Source: Acidimicrobiia bacterium
GTDB lineage: Bacteria; Actinomycetota; Acidimicrobiia; Acidimicrobiales; SKKL01
Direction of reading: 5' to 3'
Assembly: GCA_016649895.1 (NCBI GenBank)
Contig: JAENWR010000007.1
Coordinates: 1-61,828 of the forward strand
Length of the DNA stretch: 61,828 nucleotides
Part shown: in pieces, positions 53,104 through 61,714 of the stretch
Layout of the letters: each line of letters opens with the position of its first letter
Position numbering within the stretch: position 1 is the first letter of the stretch
Position numbers and translations under genes: made by a program
The notes under the pieces: model-generated
Databases searched by the model: none
The model's input: the letters and a program-made list of their open reading frames with translations, nothing else
Told to the model about the DNA's origin: nothing

Positions 53104-55255
53104 TCACCGTTCGATGCTGCGTCCGGCGGAGTCTCGAGGGCTGTGAAGGCGCGCGAGACGCTCCTGCATCTTCGCGACTCGCTCCGCGAGTGACCGATCC
53201 CCGGGCGAGTTGGAGACCGGCGTTGCCACGAGCTCGACGCCTCTCGGCATGGACCGTCCGGCTGCTTCATTCAGCTGTCGGCGGATGGCGAGGGCGGAGC
53301 CGGCGTTGGGCGTTCGGTCGATCATGTTGGCGAGGGCGTCGGCGGGGTCCAGGGTTCCGGTGGGGTCGGGGATCCAGGCATGGTTGGTGTGGCGTCCGCG
53401 GGTGAGGGCGACGTAGGCGTGGTTGCGAGTGGTGCCGGGTTCGAGGACGGCGAGTCCGATGTCAACGGTGTCGCCTTGGTTGCCGTACCCGGTGACGGCC
53501 CACCCGAGCTCGACGTGTCGGTCGACGTAGGCGTCGGGGAGGGTGACCGTCCCGCGGTCGGGGTGGGCGACGGTGATGGCACCGCTGCCGTGGAGCTGGG
53601 TGACGGTCCAGGTGTGGCGGTTGCGGACCTTCTCGCCTTCGTCGGTGGCGAGGCTTGGATCGTTGTGGCGGGTGGCGATCTGGTCGCCGACGCTGACGTG
53701 AGTGCCGTCGGCAAGTGGTCGTGACGGTCGGCGCTCAGCGGGGTCGAACCGACGGCGGATCTCGCGGTTGATGGTTCGTGCGGTCTCGGCGGTGTTGGTG
53801 GTGATCGCGACGGTGAAGCCGCGGCCGGACATTCTGTGATGGGCGTCGGCGACCTCACGGGCGAGGAGGGCGGGATGGATGGTGGCGAGTCGGTGATGTT
53901 CGGCGTAGGTGTCCGCGGCGGTCGGGTCACCGGCACGTAGGGCGAGGCTGGCGGCGGCTTCCCATGGCTGTTCAAATCGCCGTGGGGTGTCGAGGCGGTG
54001 GTGCGGCACCGTGTTGCACCAGTGGGCGAACACACCGCCACGGCCGACGGCGGGGAGCTGGGCGGGGTCGCCGACGGCAACGAATCTCCACAGGTGGTGT
54101 TGGGCGAGGGCGGCGAGGCGGACGAGGTCGTCGGTGCGGGCCATTCCGGCCTCGTCGAGGATCACCGTTGTTCCCGCTGGCCACACCGTCGACGTGTGCT
54201 GGTGGCGGGTCAGGAAACCGGCGACAGTGTCGGTCCGACAACCCGCCTCGATACGTAGAACATCGGCCGCTTTGCCCGACGGTGCCAGTCCGACGACCGG
54301 ACGACCCTGCGCTCGAAGGCGTTGAACGGCGCAGGCGGTGGTGGTGGTCTTGCCGGTCCCTGCCGGACCGACCACGAGCACCACTCGGTCGGTGCCGGCG
54401 ATGGCGTCGGCAGCATTCCGGGACTGGGGCGGCGCCGTCGTGTTCGTCGGACCACCGCCGGATCAGGTCGTCGAGCTTGGCGGCAACCTGGGCGGAACGT
54501 CGCGACAACGCCTCGCGCACCTCAGCCGGGACACAGACCATGTCGACCGGGCCGTAGAGCGAGGTCTCCCATTCGACCCTGAGCCGCCCGGTCAGCTCGG
54601 CACGCAGCGCCGCGTCGTAGACCCATCCGATGGTGCGTTGCTGATACTTCAAGAACCGGGCATCCAACGACAACCACCGACCCGTTGGGTCCTGGACCTT
54701 GGCAGCGATCAACGCGTGGGTGTGCAACTGGGGGTCGACGGTCCGCGACGTGTGCTGCCGGAACGTAGCCACAGCGACCCCACGGGTGTCGACCTGCAGG
54801 ACACCGTCACGGCCGCGGCGGGTCACCGCGCCGTGGGTCTCGAACCACGCGACCGCGACATCGACCGCGGCGTCGTGGGCGGCGAGCACCTCGGCACGTA
54901 CCCATGGGTCGGGCGACAGGGCCCACAGCGCCGACACCGACTTCGGGGCCGAGAATGTCGCATCAAACCCCCGCGCCGACGAGTCCCCGAACGCACGACC
55001 CAACTGGTCGCCGGTTACCGGATGGCGACCCTCGAGCACCGACCGCAGCTCCTCGCCGGTCACCTCGCCCGACAGTCCGAACCCAGTGAGTCCTTGGCCG
55101 AGCCACCGCCCCGGAGGCTCGTCGGGGTCGAGGTAGTAGTCGACCGGGCCTCGGCTCCGGCCACCACGATGCCGGTCCTCTGCGAGACCGGCGTAGTAGG
55201 AGAGCAATCCGTCCAGTCCACCCGACCGCGGCGCCTTCAACGTCGTCACCCGCAT
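53104..55255 (-). pseudogene. Second MobF/TrwC-type relaxase-helicase, internally deleted
   Basis: The relaxase part runs from the ATG at 55255 (RVTTLKAPRSGGLDGLLSYYAGLAEDRHRG) through SAPKSVSALWALSPDPW and the metal site DPQLHTHALIAAK to DEHDGAAP at about 54425. There it joins directly, out of frame, to QSRNAADAIAGTDRVVLVV and the helicase: Walker A GPAGTGKTTTTACAV, VILDEAGMA, GDPAQLPAVGRGGVF, GYGNQGDTVDIG, YVALTRGRHTNHAW. About 200 residues between relaxase and helicase are lost. A separate ATG at 54384 could allow the helicase part alone to be made. Confidence 0.85.
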
Positions 55256-55632
55256 CACACGACCCACCACCCACATCGTGTTCCGGGTCGTGTGAGTGCC
55301 AATGCACTCGTCTGTCTGCTCATGCCTTGACTAGGCCGGTGAGCAGGCGAGATCTTCCGAGAAGGTCGTCCCTATCGGTGGTGGTGGTGGCTCAGAGTGG
55401 CGCGGATGTCGTCGCGCGGATTCTCTGCCCGGTGTGTAACAGTTTCGGCGACTTCGGGAGTGTCACCTGCCATGGAACCTGACCTTGCTCGAGAGCTGGA
55501 GCCCGACACTGTCGTCGGTGCTCCCGGCCTCGAACAGGACTCGCGTCCCTGACTGTAGAGATAGGTGATGGCGCGGCCTGTAGGGCGCAACACGCGATGG
55601 GCAGACTGCGACTCGGCGTGGTCAAGCCCCCA
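55256..55632. other. Intergenic stretch without a supported gene
   Basis: This 377-bp gap between the relaxase pseudogene and the cupredoxin gene holds no frame I can support. A Cys-x-x-Cys stretch (CPVCNSFGDFG) can be read on the plus strand near 55425 but lacks a start and soon meets a stop. It may mark the boundary between element debris and the metal island. Confidence 0.5.
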
Positions 55633-56076
55633 TCAGGCGACGACGAGCGTGCCTTCCATGCCCGCCTCCCGGTGGCCTGCCACGGTGCAGTAGTAGATGT
55701 AGCGGCCGGGCTCCTCCGCAGTGAACCCGCCCACCTCGGTTTCGCCGCGATCCGCAGCCACGTGGGCCTCGAACTCATCGATGGTGAAGTCGTGGAGGAT
55801 GTCGGTGGAGGTCAGCACGATGGCGATGTTCTCGCCGGCCGCAACCTGAATCTCCGGCGGGTCGAACTCGAAGGACGACGCGAGCACCTCGATCCGTCGG
55901 GCGTCGTCCGCGACGTCGCTGGACCCCCCGTGATCACCATCCATGTGTCCGTCCTCACCATCCTCAGCGGGCGACATCGTGTCGGAGCCTGCCTGATCGG
56001 CGGGGTCGTCTGAACCGCACGCCGCAAGCAGTACGCCGAGCGCAAAGACCATCGAGAGAAGAGCTGCACGCCTCAT
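55633..56076 (-). CDS. Cupredoxin-like lipoprotein
   Basis: A 147-residue lipoprotein. The signal peptide ends in LLAAC (Cys20), followed by an acidic linker with an His/Met/Asp cluster (DGEDGHMDGDHGG). The plastocyanin/azurin-like domain has the complete type-1 copper set: His95 in DILHDFTI, Cys130 and His135 in YYCTVAGH, and Met140. It probably binds copper outside the membrane, as a redox carrier or buffer. A 23-bp motif 35 bp upstream of its start is shared with the blaI-like promoter. Confidence 0.9.
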   Translation of the reverse strand: MRRAALLSMVFALGVLLAACGSDDPADQAGSDTMSPAEDGEDGHMDGDHGGSSDVADDARRIEVLASSFEFDPPEIQVAAGENIAIVLTSTDILHDFTIDEFEAHVAADRGETEVGGFTAEEPGRYIYYCTVAGHREAGMEGTLVVA

Positions 56077-56111
56077 CGGATTCCTTCCTCAGGAGAACAG
56101 TGCCCTGATCT

Positions 56112-56134
56112 TACTACGACACTCTGTAGCAGTA
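56112..56134 (-). promoter_or_regulatory. Operator-like 23-bp motif A (cupredoxin promoter)
   Basis: The plus strand reads TACTACGACACTC then TGTAGCAGTA: an imperfect dyad of the TACT-x-C-x-ACA / TGT-x-G-x-AGTA form. Compared with the motif at 58205-58227 on the other strand, 17 of 23 positions agree. BlaI/CopY-type repressors bind dyads with TACA/TGTA half-sites, so control by the nearby BlaI-like protein is a reasonable inference. Confidence 0.6.
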
Positions 56135-56199
56135 CATGTCGCACCTGAGCGCCACCCGGAAGGACCATCTTGCAGAGTGATCGAGGTCCGCTTGTGGTG

Positions 56200-56859
56200 T
56201 CACTCGATGCCGCCATCCTCCAGCAGGCCGGCGTGGCGAGCGAAGCTGACCAGCTCGGCACGGGTCCTCAGGTTGAGCTTTTGGTGGATGTGAGCGCGGT
56301 GGGTCTCCACGGTGCGCACCGACAGGTAGAGCTCCTCACCGATCTCCGTGTTCGTCAGGCCGAGCGCAATCAGCCGCAGCACCTCCTGCTCGCGCTCAGA
56401 CAGCTCCCCACCCGGCCCTGCGGGCGTCGGTCGTTCCGCGTCGTGTGCGACAAGCGCCGCGCCGAGCCGAGGGTGCAGGTACTGGTCGCCGGCAGCGACA
56501 GTACGGACGGCCTGGACGAGTTCGACGTCGGCCGCCTCCTTGACCAGGTAGCCCGACGCACCCGCTCCGAACGCTTTGCGGATGTAGGCGATGTCGTCAT
56601 GCACGGTGAGGACCAGCACCACCGTCGAGGGGCTCTCGTGGAGGACCTGTCGGGTGGCGGTGATGCCGCCCGTGCCAGGAAGACCCAGGTCCATCACGAA
56701 CACGTCGGGGTGCTCGGTTTGCGCGATAGCCACTGCAGCCTCGGCGTTGTCGGCCTCGCCGACCACGACGATGTCGGATTCGTCATCGAGGATGTGTCGC
56801 AGTCCACTACGTACCACGCCATGATCGTCACACAGCGCCACCCGGATCGGCTCAGTCAA
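56200..56859 (-). CDS. LuxR/NarL-family response regulator
   Basis: A 219-residue regulator. The receiver has IRVALCDDHGVVRSGL, acceptor Asp in VFVMDLGLPGTGG, and Lys in GYLVKEAADVE. The C-terminal HTH is LSEREQEVLRLIALGLTNTEIGEELYLSVRTVETHRAHIHQKL. It begins with TTG at 56859, overlapping the kinase stop by 8 bp. The recognition helix differs from that of the regulator at 25486, so the targets should differ. Confidence 0.92.
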   Translation of the reverse strand: MTEPIRVALCDDHGVVRSGLRHILDDESDIVVVGEADNAEAAVAIAQTEHPDVFVMDLGLPGTGGITATRQVLHESPSTVVLVLTVHDDIAYIRKAFGAGASGYLVKEAADVELVQAVRTVAAGDQYLHPRLGAALVAHDAERPTPAGPGGELSEREQEVLRLIALGLTNTEIGEELYLSVRTVETHRAHIHQKLNLRTRAELVSFARHAGLLEDGGIE

Positions 56860-58084
56860 TGGGCACCTCCAGTCGCACCGTCGTCCCCCGAGCGTCGCCA
56901 GTGTCGATCGTCAACGACCCGCCAACGAGCTCCGCCCGCTCAGTCATACCACCGAGCCCGAGCGAGGGTCGGCGTGTTGCTCCCAGGTCGAAACCATGGC
57001 CGTCGTCCTCGACAACGGTGCGGAGCGAGCCGCCGTCGCGTGCGACGACCACGCTCGCAGATGACGCCGCCGCGTGTCGCACCACGTTGGTGAGCGCCTC
57101 CTGCACGACGCGGTACACGACCGTCTCGACCTCCGGGGCGAGGCGCGTGTCGTCGTCCAGACCGTGCACTGCCAGATCGACCGTTGGTGCACCCCGAGCC
57201 CCGACCTCAGCGACCAGGCGGCGCAGGGCTGCCATCAGTCCCAGGTCGTCGAGCACCGTGGGGCGCAGATCGAACGCCAAGGTGCGGGCCTGGTGCAGGG
57301 CGCCTGCGACAAGCTCGCGCACCTCGGCGGTACGCCGCCGGCAGTCCTCGATGTCGGGGGCGGTGCGGGCGAGCGACTCCTCCACCAACCGCAGCCCGAG
57401 CAGTACTGAGGTGAGGGACTGGCCGATCTCGTCGTGTAGATCGCGCGAGACCCGGGCTCGCTCTGCCTCCTGGGCCTCGATCACCTGACTCAACACCTCG
57501 GTGCGAACCCGGTCGCGCTCGCGGGCCGCAGCGAGGTCGCGCTCGGCCTCGAGCAACCGCACGTTCTCGATGGCCGCCGCCGCGAACGCAGCCAGGGTGC
57601 CGAGCAGGCGCTCGTCCTCCTCGTCGAAGAACCGCCCTGCCTCCTTGTCGGCGAGGTACAGGTTGCCGTAGCGGCGCCGACGGCTCGCGACGGACACGCC
57701 GAGAAACGTACGCATCTCCGGGTGGTGCGACGAAAAGCCACCGAAGCGCGGATCGGCTCGGAGATCATCGAGCCGGATTGGCCTCTCCGCCATGGCCAGC
57801 TCGCCCAGCAACCCCCGGCCCCGAGGCGGCGCACCCATCTGACTCGCGGCTCCCTCGTCGACACCCTGGTGCACGAACGTCTCGATCTCGCCGTTCTCGT
57901 CATACAACGCGAGCGCCGCATACTCCGCCCCGGCAAGTGAGCGAGCGCTGGTCAGGATCATCGACAGCACCTCATCCAGCTCTCGATGCTCGCTCAACGC
58001 GAGCAGAGCCCGCAGAAGCGTCGAGGAGCGACTCTCCGCTGTCGAGTCCGACCCCGTCCTGTCCCTCGTCTCATCGTACGACAT
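56852..58084 (-). CDS. GAF-domain sensor histidine kinase (HisKA_3 type)
   Basis: A 410-residue soluble kinase. A GAF domain (residues 35-185: SARSLAGAEYAALALYDENGEIETFVHQG, RTFLGVSVASRRRRYGNLYLADKE) is followed by HisKA_3 with phospho-His in ARVSRDLHDEIGQSLTSVLLGL and a HATPase (VQEALTNVVRHAAA, VVEDDGHGFD, GLGGMTERAELVGG). The GAF type is shared with DevS/DosT redox sensors, but I cannot see heme ligation. Start ATG at 58084 is chosen over longer frames. It is divergent from the blaI-like gene. Confidence 0.9.
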   Translation of the reverse strand: MSYDETRDRTGSDSTAESRSSTLLRALLALSEHRELDEVLSMILTSARSLAGAEYAALALYDENGEIETFVHQGVDEGAASQMGAPPRGRGLLGELAMAERPIRLDDLRADPRFGGFSSHHPEMRTFLGVSVASRRRRYGNLYLADKEAGRFFDEEDERLLGTLAAFAAAAIENVRLLEAERDLAAARERDRVRTEVLSQVIEAQEAERARVSRDLHDEIGQSLTSVLLGLRLVEESLARTAPDIEDCRRRTAEVRELVAGALHQARTLAFDLRPTVLDDLGLMAALRRLVAEVGARGAPTVDLAVHGLDDDTRLAPEVETVVYRVVQEALTNVVRHAAASSASVVVARDGGSLRTVVEDDGHGFDLGATRRPSLGLGGMTERAELVGGSLTIDTGDARGTTVRLEVPID

Positions 58085-58204
58085 GCTGTCGTTGATGCTA
58101 GTGCGGTCGAAGCAACTTCGCGGTCGGCTCGCGACCGGCATTCCGCCAGTCGGGTGCCTCGGGGTGCGCGCCTCGCCACATCGCTCGAACGGGCCGATCG
58201 GGTC

Positions 58205-58227
58205 TGCCACTACAGTGAGTCGGAGTA
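58205..58227 (+). promoter_or_regulatory. Operator-like 23-bp motif B (blaI-like promoter)
   Basis: On the minus strand 58227-58205 reads TACTCCGACTCAC then TGTAGTGGCA. It matches motif A (56112-56134) at 17 of 23 positions. It ends 23 bp before the GTG of the blaI-like gene, the place of an autoregulatory operator, and lies 121 bp upstream of the divergent kinase start. Confidence 0.6.
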
Positions 58228-58250
58228 CAACGGGGTCGAGAGGAGTCGCA

Positions 58251-58616
58251 GTGAGCGGTCGCCGAGCGATGGGTGAACTCGAGAGCGAGGTGCTGACCAT
58301 CCTCTGGGCGGCGGAGGATGCCCTCACCCCTGCCGAGGTGCTTGAGGGGATCGGCGCCGACATCGCGTACACGACTGCCATGACGGTCTTGTCCCGCCTG
58401 TGGAAGAAGGGCTTGGCCGAGCGCGAGCGGCGCGGTCGCGCCTACGCGTACCGGCCGAAGGTGACCGAAGCCGAGCTCACCGCCCGACGGATGCAGGCGA
58501 CACTTTCGAAGACCAACGATCGCGAAGCTGCGTTGGCACGCTTCGTCGGACGTTTGTCGACAGAGGAGGAGGGCGCCCTGCGGCGGCTGCTCGATCAGAT
58601 GGACAAGAGAGAGTGA
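58251..58616 (+). CDS. BlaI/MecI/CopY-family repressor
   Basis: A 121-residue winged-helix protein. MGELESEVLTILWAAEDALTPAEVLEGIGADIAYTTAMTVLSRLWKKGLAERERRGRAYAYRPKVTEAE is the BlaI fold (the T-T-A-M-T recognition helix, then a wing with R-G-R-A-Y-x-Y). These repressors dimerise and are cleaved by a partner protease; some sense copper. GAGGAGTC precedes the GTG at 58251. The M56 protease gene overlaps its end by GTGA. Confidence 0.92.
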   Translation: MSGRRAMGELESEVLTILWAAEDALTPAEVLEGIGADIAYTTAMTVLSRLWKKGLAERERRGRAYAYRPKVTEAELTARRMQATLSKTNDREAALARFVGRLSTEEEGALRRLLDQMDKRE

Positions 58617-59497
58617 TCCTGCTCGTCGTCCCCGGCGTGACCGCGGTGGCGGCCAGCCTTGCCGCAGCGCTGCTCCACCGCCGGCTGCGCCCCGCGGTGG
58701 CCGTGCCAGTCCTCACCATGTTGTCAGCGATGAGCGCTCTCGCCCTGTTGTGGTCGTTCGCGCTTCTCGTGGTCGGCTTCGTCGGCCACATTGCCTGGAT
58801 CTCTGAGCATGCCGCCTGGTGCCTGGCGCTCGCACACGCCCACGATGCGGTCCCTCCTGCCGCCGGGATCGCCGCCATCGTCATGCTCGCTGCTTCGGCC
58901 TTCGCCGTTGTCCGACACGAGCGGCGCCGACTGCGACTCGACGCTGCGATCGAAGGCGACGACGAGCTCGTCGTCCTTCCCAGCGACGATCCCATCGCCT
59001 ACGCCCTCCCGGGTCGGCCCGGACACATCGTCGTCTCCGTCGGCATGCTCCGCGCCCTCGACGGAGCGGAACGCCGGGTCCTGCTGGCCCACGAGCGGGC
59101 ACATCTGCACCACCGCCACCACCGCTACCTTCGAGTCGCGGAGCTCGTCGCCGTAGCGGTGCCGCTCCTTCGCCCGATCCGCGACCGGGTGCGCTTTGCC
59201 ACTGAACGGTGGGCCGACGAAGTCGCAGCCGATGCGGTCGGCGACCGGACTCTGACCGCCCGAGCCATCGCTCGAGCCGCACTCGCGACGAACAGTGCCA
59301 CTGGCACACCGGTGCTGGCCATGGCCGCTCTGGGCGTACCCGCTCGGGTCGACGCTCTACTCGACGAGTCGCCGGTCGGTCGACGTCGGCTGACCACACT
59401 GACCTGCATCACGCTGATCGCCCTCGTCACGGTCACGGGCTCGACGGTCCAGTTCCATCACCTCCTTGCCTTCGCTGCTCGGCTGTGTGGGACGTGA
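58613..59497 (+). CDS. M56 (BlaR/MecR-type) membrane metalloprotease
   Basis: A 294-residue membrane protein. Hydrophobic segments lie at about residues 1-20, 30-58, 78-100 and near the C-terminus (TLTCITLIALVTVTGSTVQF). The zinc motif HERAH is at 160-164, followed by a Glu region (RWADEVAADAVG). There is no penicillin-binding sensor domain, so unlike BlaR1 the signal is unlikely to be a beta-lactam. It would cleave or inactivate the BlaI-like repressor. It is coupled by GTGA. Confidence 0.9.
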   Translation: MILLVVPGVTAVAASLAAALLHRRLRPAVAVPVLTMLSAMSALALLWSFALLVVGFVGHIAWISEHAAWCLALAHAHDAVPPAAGIAAIVMLAASAFAVVRHERRRLRLDAAIEGDDELVVLPSDDPIAYALPGRPGHIVVSVGMLRALDGAERRVLLAHERAHLHHRHHRYLRVAELVAVAVPLLRPIRDRVRFATERWADEVAADAVGDRTLTARAIARAALATNSATGTPVLAMAALGVPARVDALLDESPVGRRRLTTLTCITLIALVTVTGSTVQFHHLLAFAARLCGT

Positions 59498-59597
59498 CGC
59501 AATTGACGCGCGCCGGCGCCGCCGGTTCTCTCTTTGCACCGCCTGGCCAGCCCGGCCGACCCATTCATGCGCACCACTTCGTCTGGAGCGTGCTCCC

Positions 59598-59876
59598 ATG
59601 CGTGGATACGCCATGAGCAACGACGACCTGCTTCGGCGCTTGCGCCGTATCGAGGGACAGACCCGCGGGATCGCCCGGATGATCGCCGAGGATCGCAACT
59701 GCGTCGACATCCTCGACCAGATCAGCGCCGTCGACCGGGCGCTCGACCAAGTGGCGCTTGGGCTGCTCAGAGACCACATGTCACATTGCGTCACCGAGGC
59801 CGTCGGCGACAACGACGCCATCGATCCCCAGCTCGACGAGATCACCGCTGCAATCGCTCGCCTCCTGAAGAGCTGA
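59598..59876 (+). CDS. csoR: CsoR-family metal-sensing repressor
   Basis: A 92-residue all-helical repressor of the DUF156 class. It has LLRRLRRIEGQTRGIARMIAEDRNCVDILDQISAVDRALDQVA and LRDHMSHCV. The Cu(I) ligand triad Cys35-His60-Cys64 of CsoR is complete, so copper sensing is the best guess rather than nickel or formaldehyde (RcnR/FrmR). The ATG at 59598 or at 59613 may be used. No copZ or copA gene follows, only a short ORF at 59918. Confidence 0.9.
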   Translation: MRGYAMSNDDLLRRLRRIEGQTRGIARMIAEDRNCVDILDQISAVDRALDQVALGLLRDHMSHCVTEAVGDNDAIDPQLDEITAAIARLLKS

Positions 59877-59917
59877 ACCACCGAGCTCAACAAGGAACCA
59901 CGGCCAGGAGCCACCCA

Positions 59918-59956
59918 ATGGCCGAGCACGGCCAACACGACGCGACATTGAGCTGA
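59918..59956 (+). pseudogene. 12-codon ORF with strong ribosome site after csoR, possible gene stump
   Basis: CCAGGAGCC precedes ATG at a good distance; the reading is MAEHGQHDATLS and a TGA. Metal-transport proteins often begin with short His-rich segments, and csoR is usually followed by copZ or a copper ATPase. I infer that this may be the start of a lost downstream gene, but chance is possible. Confidence 0.35.
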
Positions 59957-59964
59957 TCCGGGTC

Positions 59965-60519
59965 TCAGGCGTCGCGGAAGTCGCCGGTGACACCGACCGT
60001 CAGGATCTGGTCACCAGCGGAGGTCTGGACCGGCACGTGGACATCGATGTCGTGCCAGCCATCCATTCCGGGGTGCATCGACAGCTCGAAGCTGAGTGTG
60101 GCTTCTTCGCCCGGGGCGATCGTCGAGGCGTCGATCGTGAAGGGTCCAGGGCAGCAGCCTTCGACGACCTCGGGATGTGGCTCGCCCACGGTAACGGTTT
60201 CGGTCCCGGTGTTGCGGAGCACCCACGTGGGTCGAACCGCTGTGTTGAGCGGCACCTTGCCGAGGGACCACTCGGCCCCGGTGACCTCGATGGGACCTGC
60301 TGCAGCGTCGCCGGTTGCGGCCCCTGGTGTCTCCATCACGGGCATGCCCATGTCGTTGATCTCTCCGGTCAGCTCGAGCGCGGGCTCGGCGGCGTCGCTG
60401 TCGGCTGTGTCGTTGGCGACAGCGACGCCGAGTCCGACCGACAGCCCGCCGACTGCGAGGGTCGCGACGACCGCCCAGGGGGAGATGCGGCGTGAACGGG
60501 TGGACGATGAGGGTCGCAT
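59965..60519 (-). CDS. DUF1573-like exported protein
   Basis: A 184-residue protein. It has an N-terminal signal/anchor (ISPWAVVATLAVGGLSVGLGVAVA), a linker, and an immunoglobulin-like domain with PIEVTGAEWSLGKVPLNTAVRPTWVLRNTGTETVTVGEPHPEVVEGCCPGPFTIDASTIAPGEEATLSFEL. This is the DUF1573 pattern, in which a short Cys motif (GCCPGP) follows the first beta-sandwich strands. Domain function is unknown. It is near PCYCGC and Met/His-rich proteins and may take part in metal handling outside the cell. Confidence 0.8.
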   Translation of the reverse strand: MRPSSSTRSRRISPWAVVATLAVGGLSVGLGVAVANDTADSDAAEPALELTGEINDMGMPVMETPGAATGDAAAGPIEVTGAEWSLGKVPLNTAVRPTWVLRNTGTETVTVGEPHPEVVEGCCPGPFTIDASTIAPGEEATLSFELSMHPGMDGWHDIDVHVPVQTSAGDQILTVGVTGDFRDA

Positions 60520-60538
60520 GGTGGGGCTCCTGTATTTG

Positions 60539-61042
60539 TTAGGAAGGGGGCGGCGTGGTCGTGGGGGTGGATCCGAACTGGTCGATGACCGCAGCGCGGA
60601 TCACCGAGGCAGGCTCTCCCTCGTCGAGGAGGGCGCGGACGACGGTCGATTCGCCGATGCAGACACCACAACCTGCGGCGTGTGCGTCCCAGCCGTCGCC
60701 GTCGGTGCGAACGAAGCAGTCGTAGAGGCTGCGGTGACCGAGGAACTCCTCGCAGCCGCAGAAGCACGGCACCGCGGCGAAGGCGGCCGCTTCAGCAGCG
60801 GCCGCTTCGTAGTGGCCAGCGATCCCGTCGGGCACGTCTGCCAGGTCGACGGGCGCCGCCGCGAGTCCCGAGCCGCCCTGGCGCCCCCGGGACGCGTCGG
60901 TGTCGCTTCCGGCGCCGACGACGATTCCTGCGAGGAGGCCCACCAGGGCGATCGCGACCACGACGGCGGCCATCGCCGCCGCACCCGAACGGCGAGGTCC
61001 TGGTACGACGGGGGGCTGGGGGTTCGGCGCCTCGGCGGACAT
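60539..61042 (-). CDS. PCYCGC-motif exported protein
   Basis: A 167-residue protein. A single membrane segment (AAMAAVVVAIALVGLLAGIVVGAG) precedes a domain with PCFCGCEEFLGH (Cys93, Cys95, Cys97), YDCFV (Cys109) and GCGVCIGE (Cys125, Cys128). This is the PCYCGC family, common near copper genes in Gram-positive bacteria; the six Cys probably bind a metal. It overlaps the next gene by 1 bp (TGATG) and is probably the third member of the Met/His-rich, DUF2933-like, PCYCGC, DUF1573 run. Confidence 0.82.
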   Translation of the reverse strand: MSAEAPNPQPPVVPGPRRSGAAAMAAVVVAIALVGLLAGIVVGAGSDTDASRGRQGGSGLAAAPVDLADVPDGIAGHYEAAAAEAAAFAAVPCFCGCEEFLGHRSLYDCFVRTDGDGWDAHAAGCGVCIGESTVVRALLDEGEPASVIRAAVIDQFGSTPTTTPPPS

Positions 61043-61269
61043 CACAACGATCGGCCGGTGTCGGCAAGCACCTCTGTGTCGGAGTGGCCCGAGTCTCGGT
61101 GTGAGTGCGCGTCGCCCATGAGGAACTTCATGGCGAGGACCATGGCGAGCGGGCAGGCCAGCACGGCGACGAGCAGAACGAGGCTGCTCGATGATGCGCC
61201 GCTGATGGCGATGAAGCCGAGGGCGGCGAGTAGTGCGATGGCGCAACCGGCGAAGTGTCCTTTGTGCAT
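61042..61269 (-). CDS. Small membrane protein (DUF2933-like)
   Basis: A 75-residue protein starting MHKGHFAGCAIALLAALGFI, with two hydrophobic helices and a His-rich end (DAHSHRDSGHSD). Short proteins of this form are found in copper and heavy-metal gene clusters of actinobacteria. Function is not known. It is probably co-transcribed with the PCYCGC gene. Confidence 0.72.
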   Translation of the reverse strand: MHKGHFAGCAIALLAALGFIAISGASSSSLVLLVAVLACPLAMVLAMKFLMGDAHSHRDSGHSDTEVLADTGRSL

Positions 61270-61294
61270 CGAACCGTTCCTTTCCTATCGGGGA

Positions 61295-61576
61295 TCAGCT
61301 GTGGTGGGCGGTGTGATCGATCGATGCGGGACCTGGCATCCCGAATCGGCCGTCGTGCATCGAATCGGACATGGCGGCGTGGGCTGCGTCGCACTCTGCG
61401 ACCAAGTCGTCGGGCATGTCTTCGGACATCACCGAATGCATCTGGTCCATGGACTCGATCGCGTTGCGGTCGGGTCGCGACGAGCCGTCGATCTGGGCCG
61501 CGGCGACGCCGATCCCTGCGCCGAGGCCGACGGCGATGAGTCCGGCGGCGCCTGTCACGAGCAGCTTGTGTCTCAT
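61295..61576 (-). CDS. Small exported Met/His-rich protein
   Basis: A 93-residue protein with a signal peptide (KLLVTGAAGLIAVGLGAGIGVAAA) and a mature part rich in Met, His and Asp (ESMDQMHSVMSEDMPDDL, SDSMHDGRFGMPGPASIDHTAHHS). Composition suggests metal binding outside the membrane. No family is recognised. CACATGAGACAC-type sequence with GGAGG upstream gives a usual ribosome site. Confidence 0.75.
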   Translation of the reverse strand: MRHKLLVTGAAGLIAVGLGAGIGVAAAQIDGSSRPDRNAIESMDQMHSVMSEDMPDDLVAECDAAHAAMSDSMHDGRFGMPGPASIDHTAHHS

Positions 61577-61714
61577 GTGTCCTCCTTGGTGTCTGTACTG
61601 AGCATCGACCCTGCGTGTGGAGGTCGTGTGGAGACGCGGTGGGCGCGTTGTGGAACCCGCGCCACGTCGTCGCCATCCCGCATCGGGATCGGCTAGATGG
61701 TTGGTTCCAAGGGG

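Noticed and set aside
55372..55593. 73-codon minus-strand ORF with His-rich end
   Set aside because: No family motif, unconvincing start and no ribosome site; it lies in a gap likely to be recombination debris.
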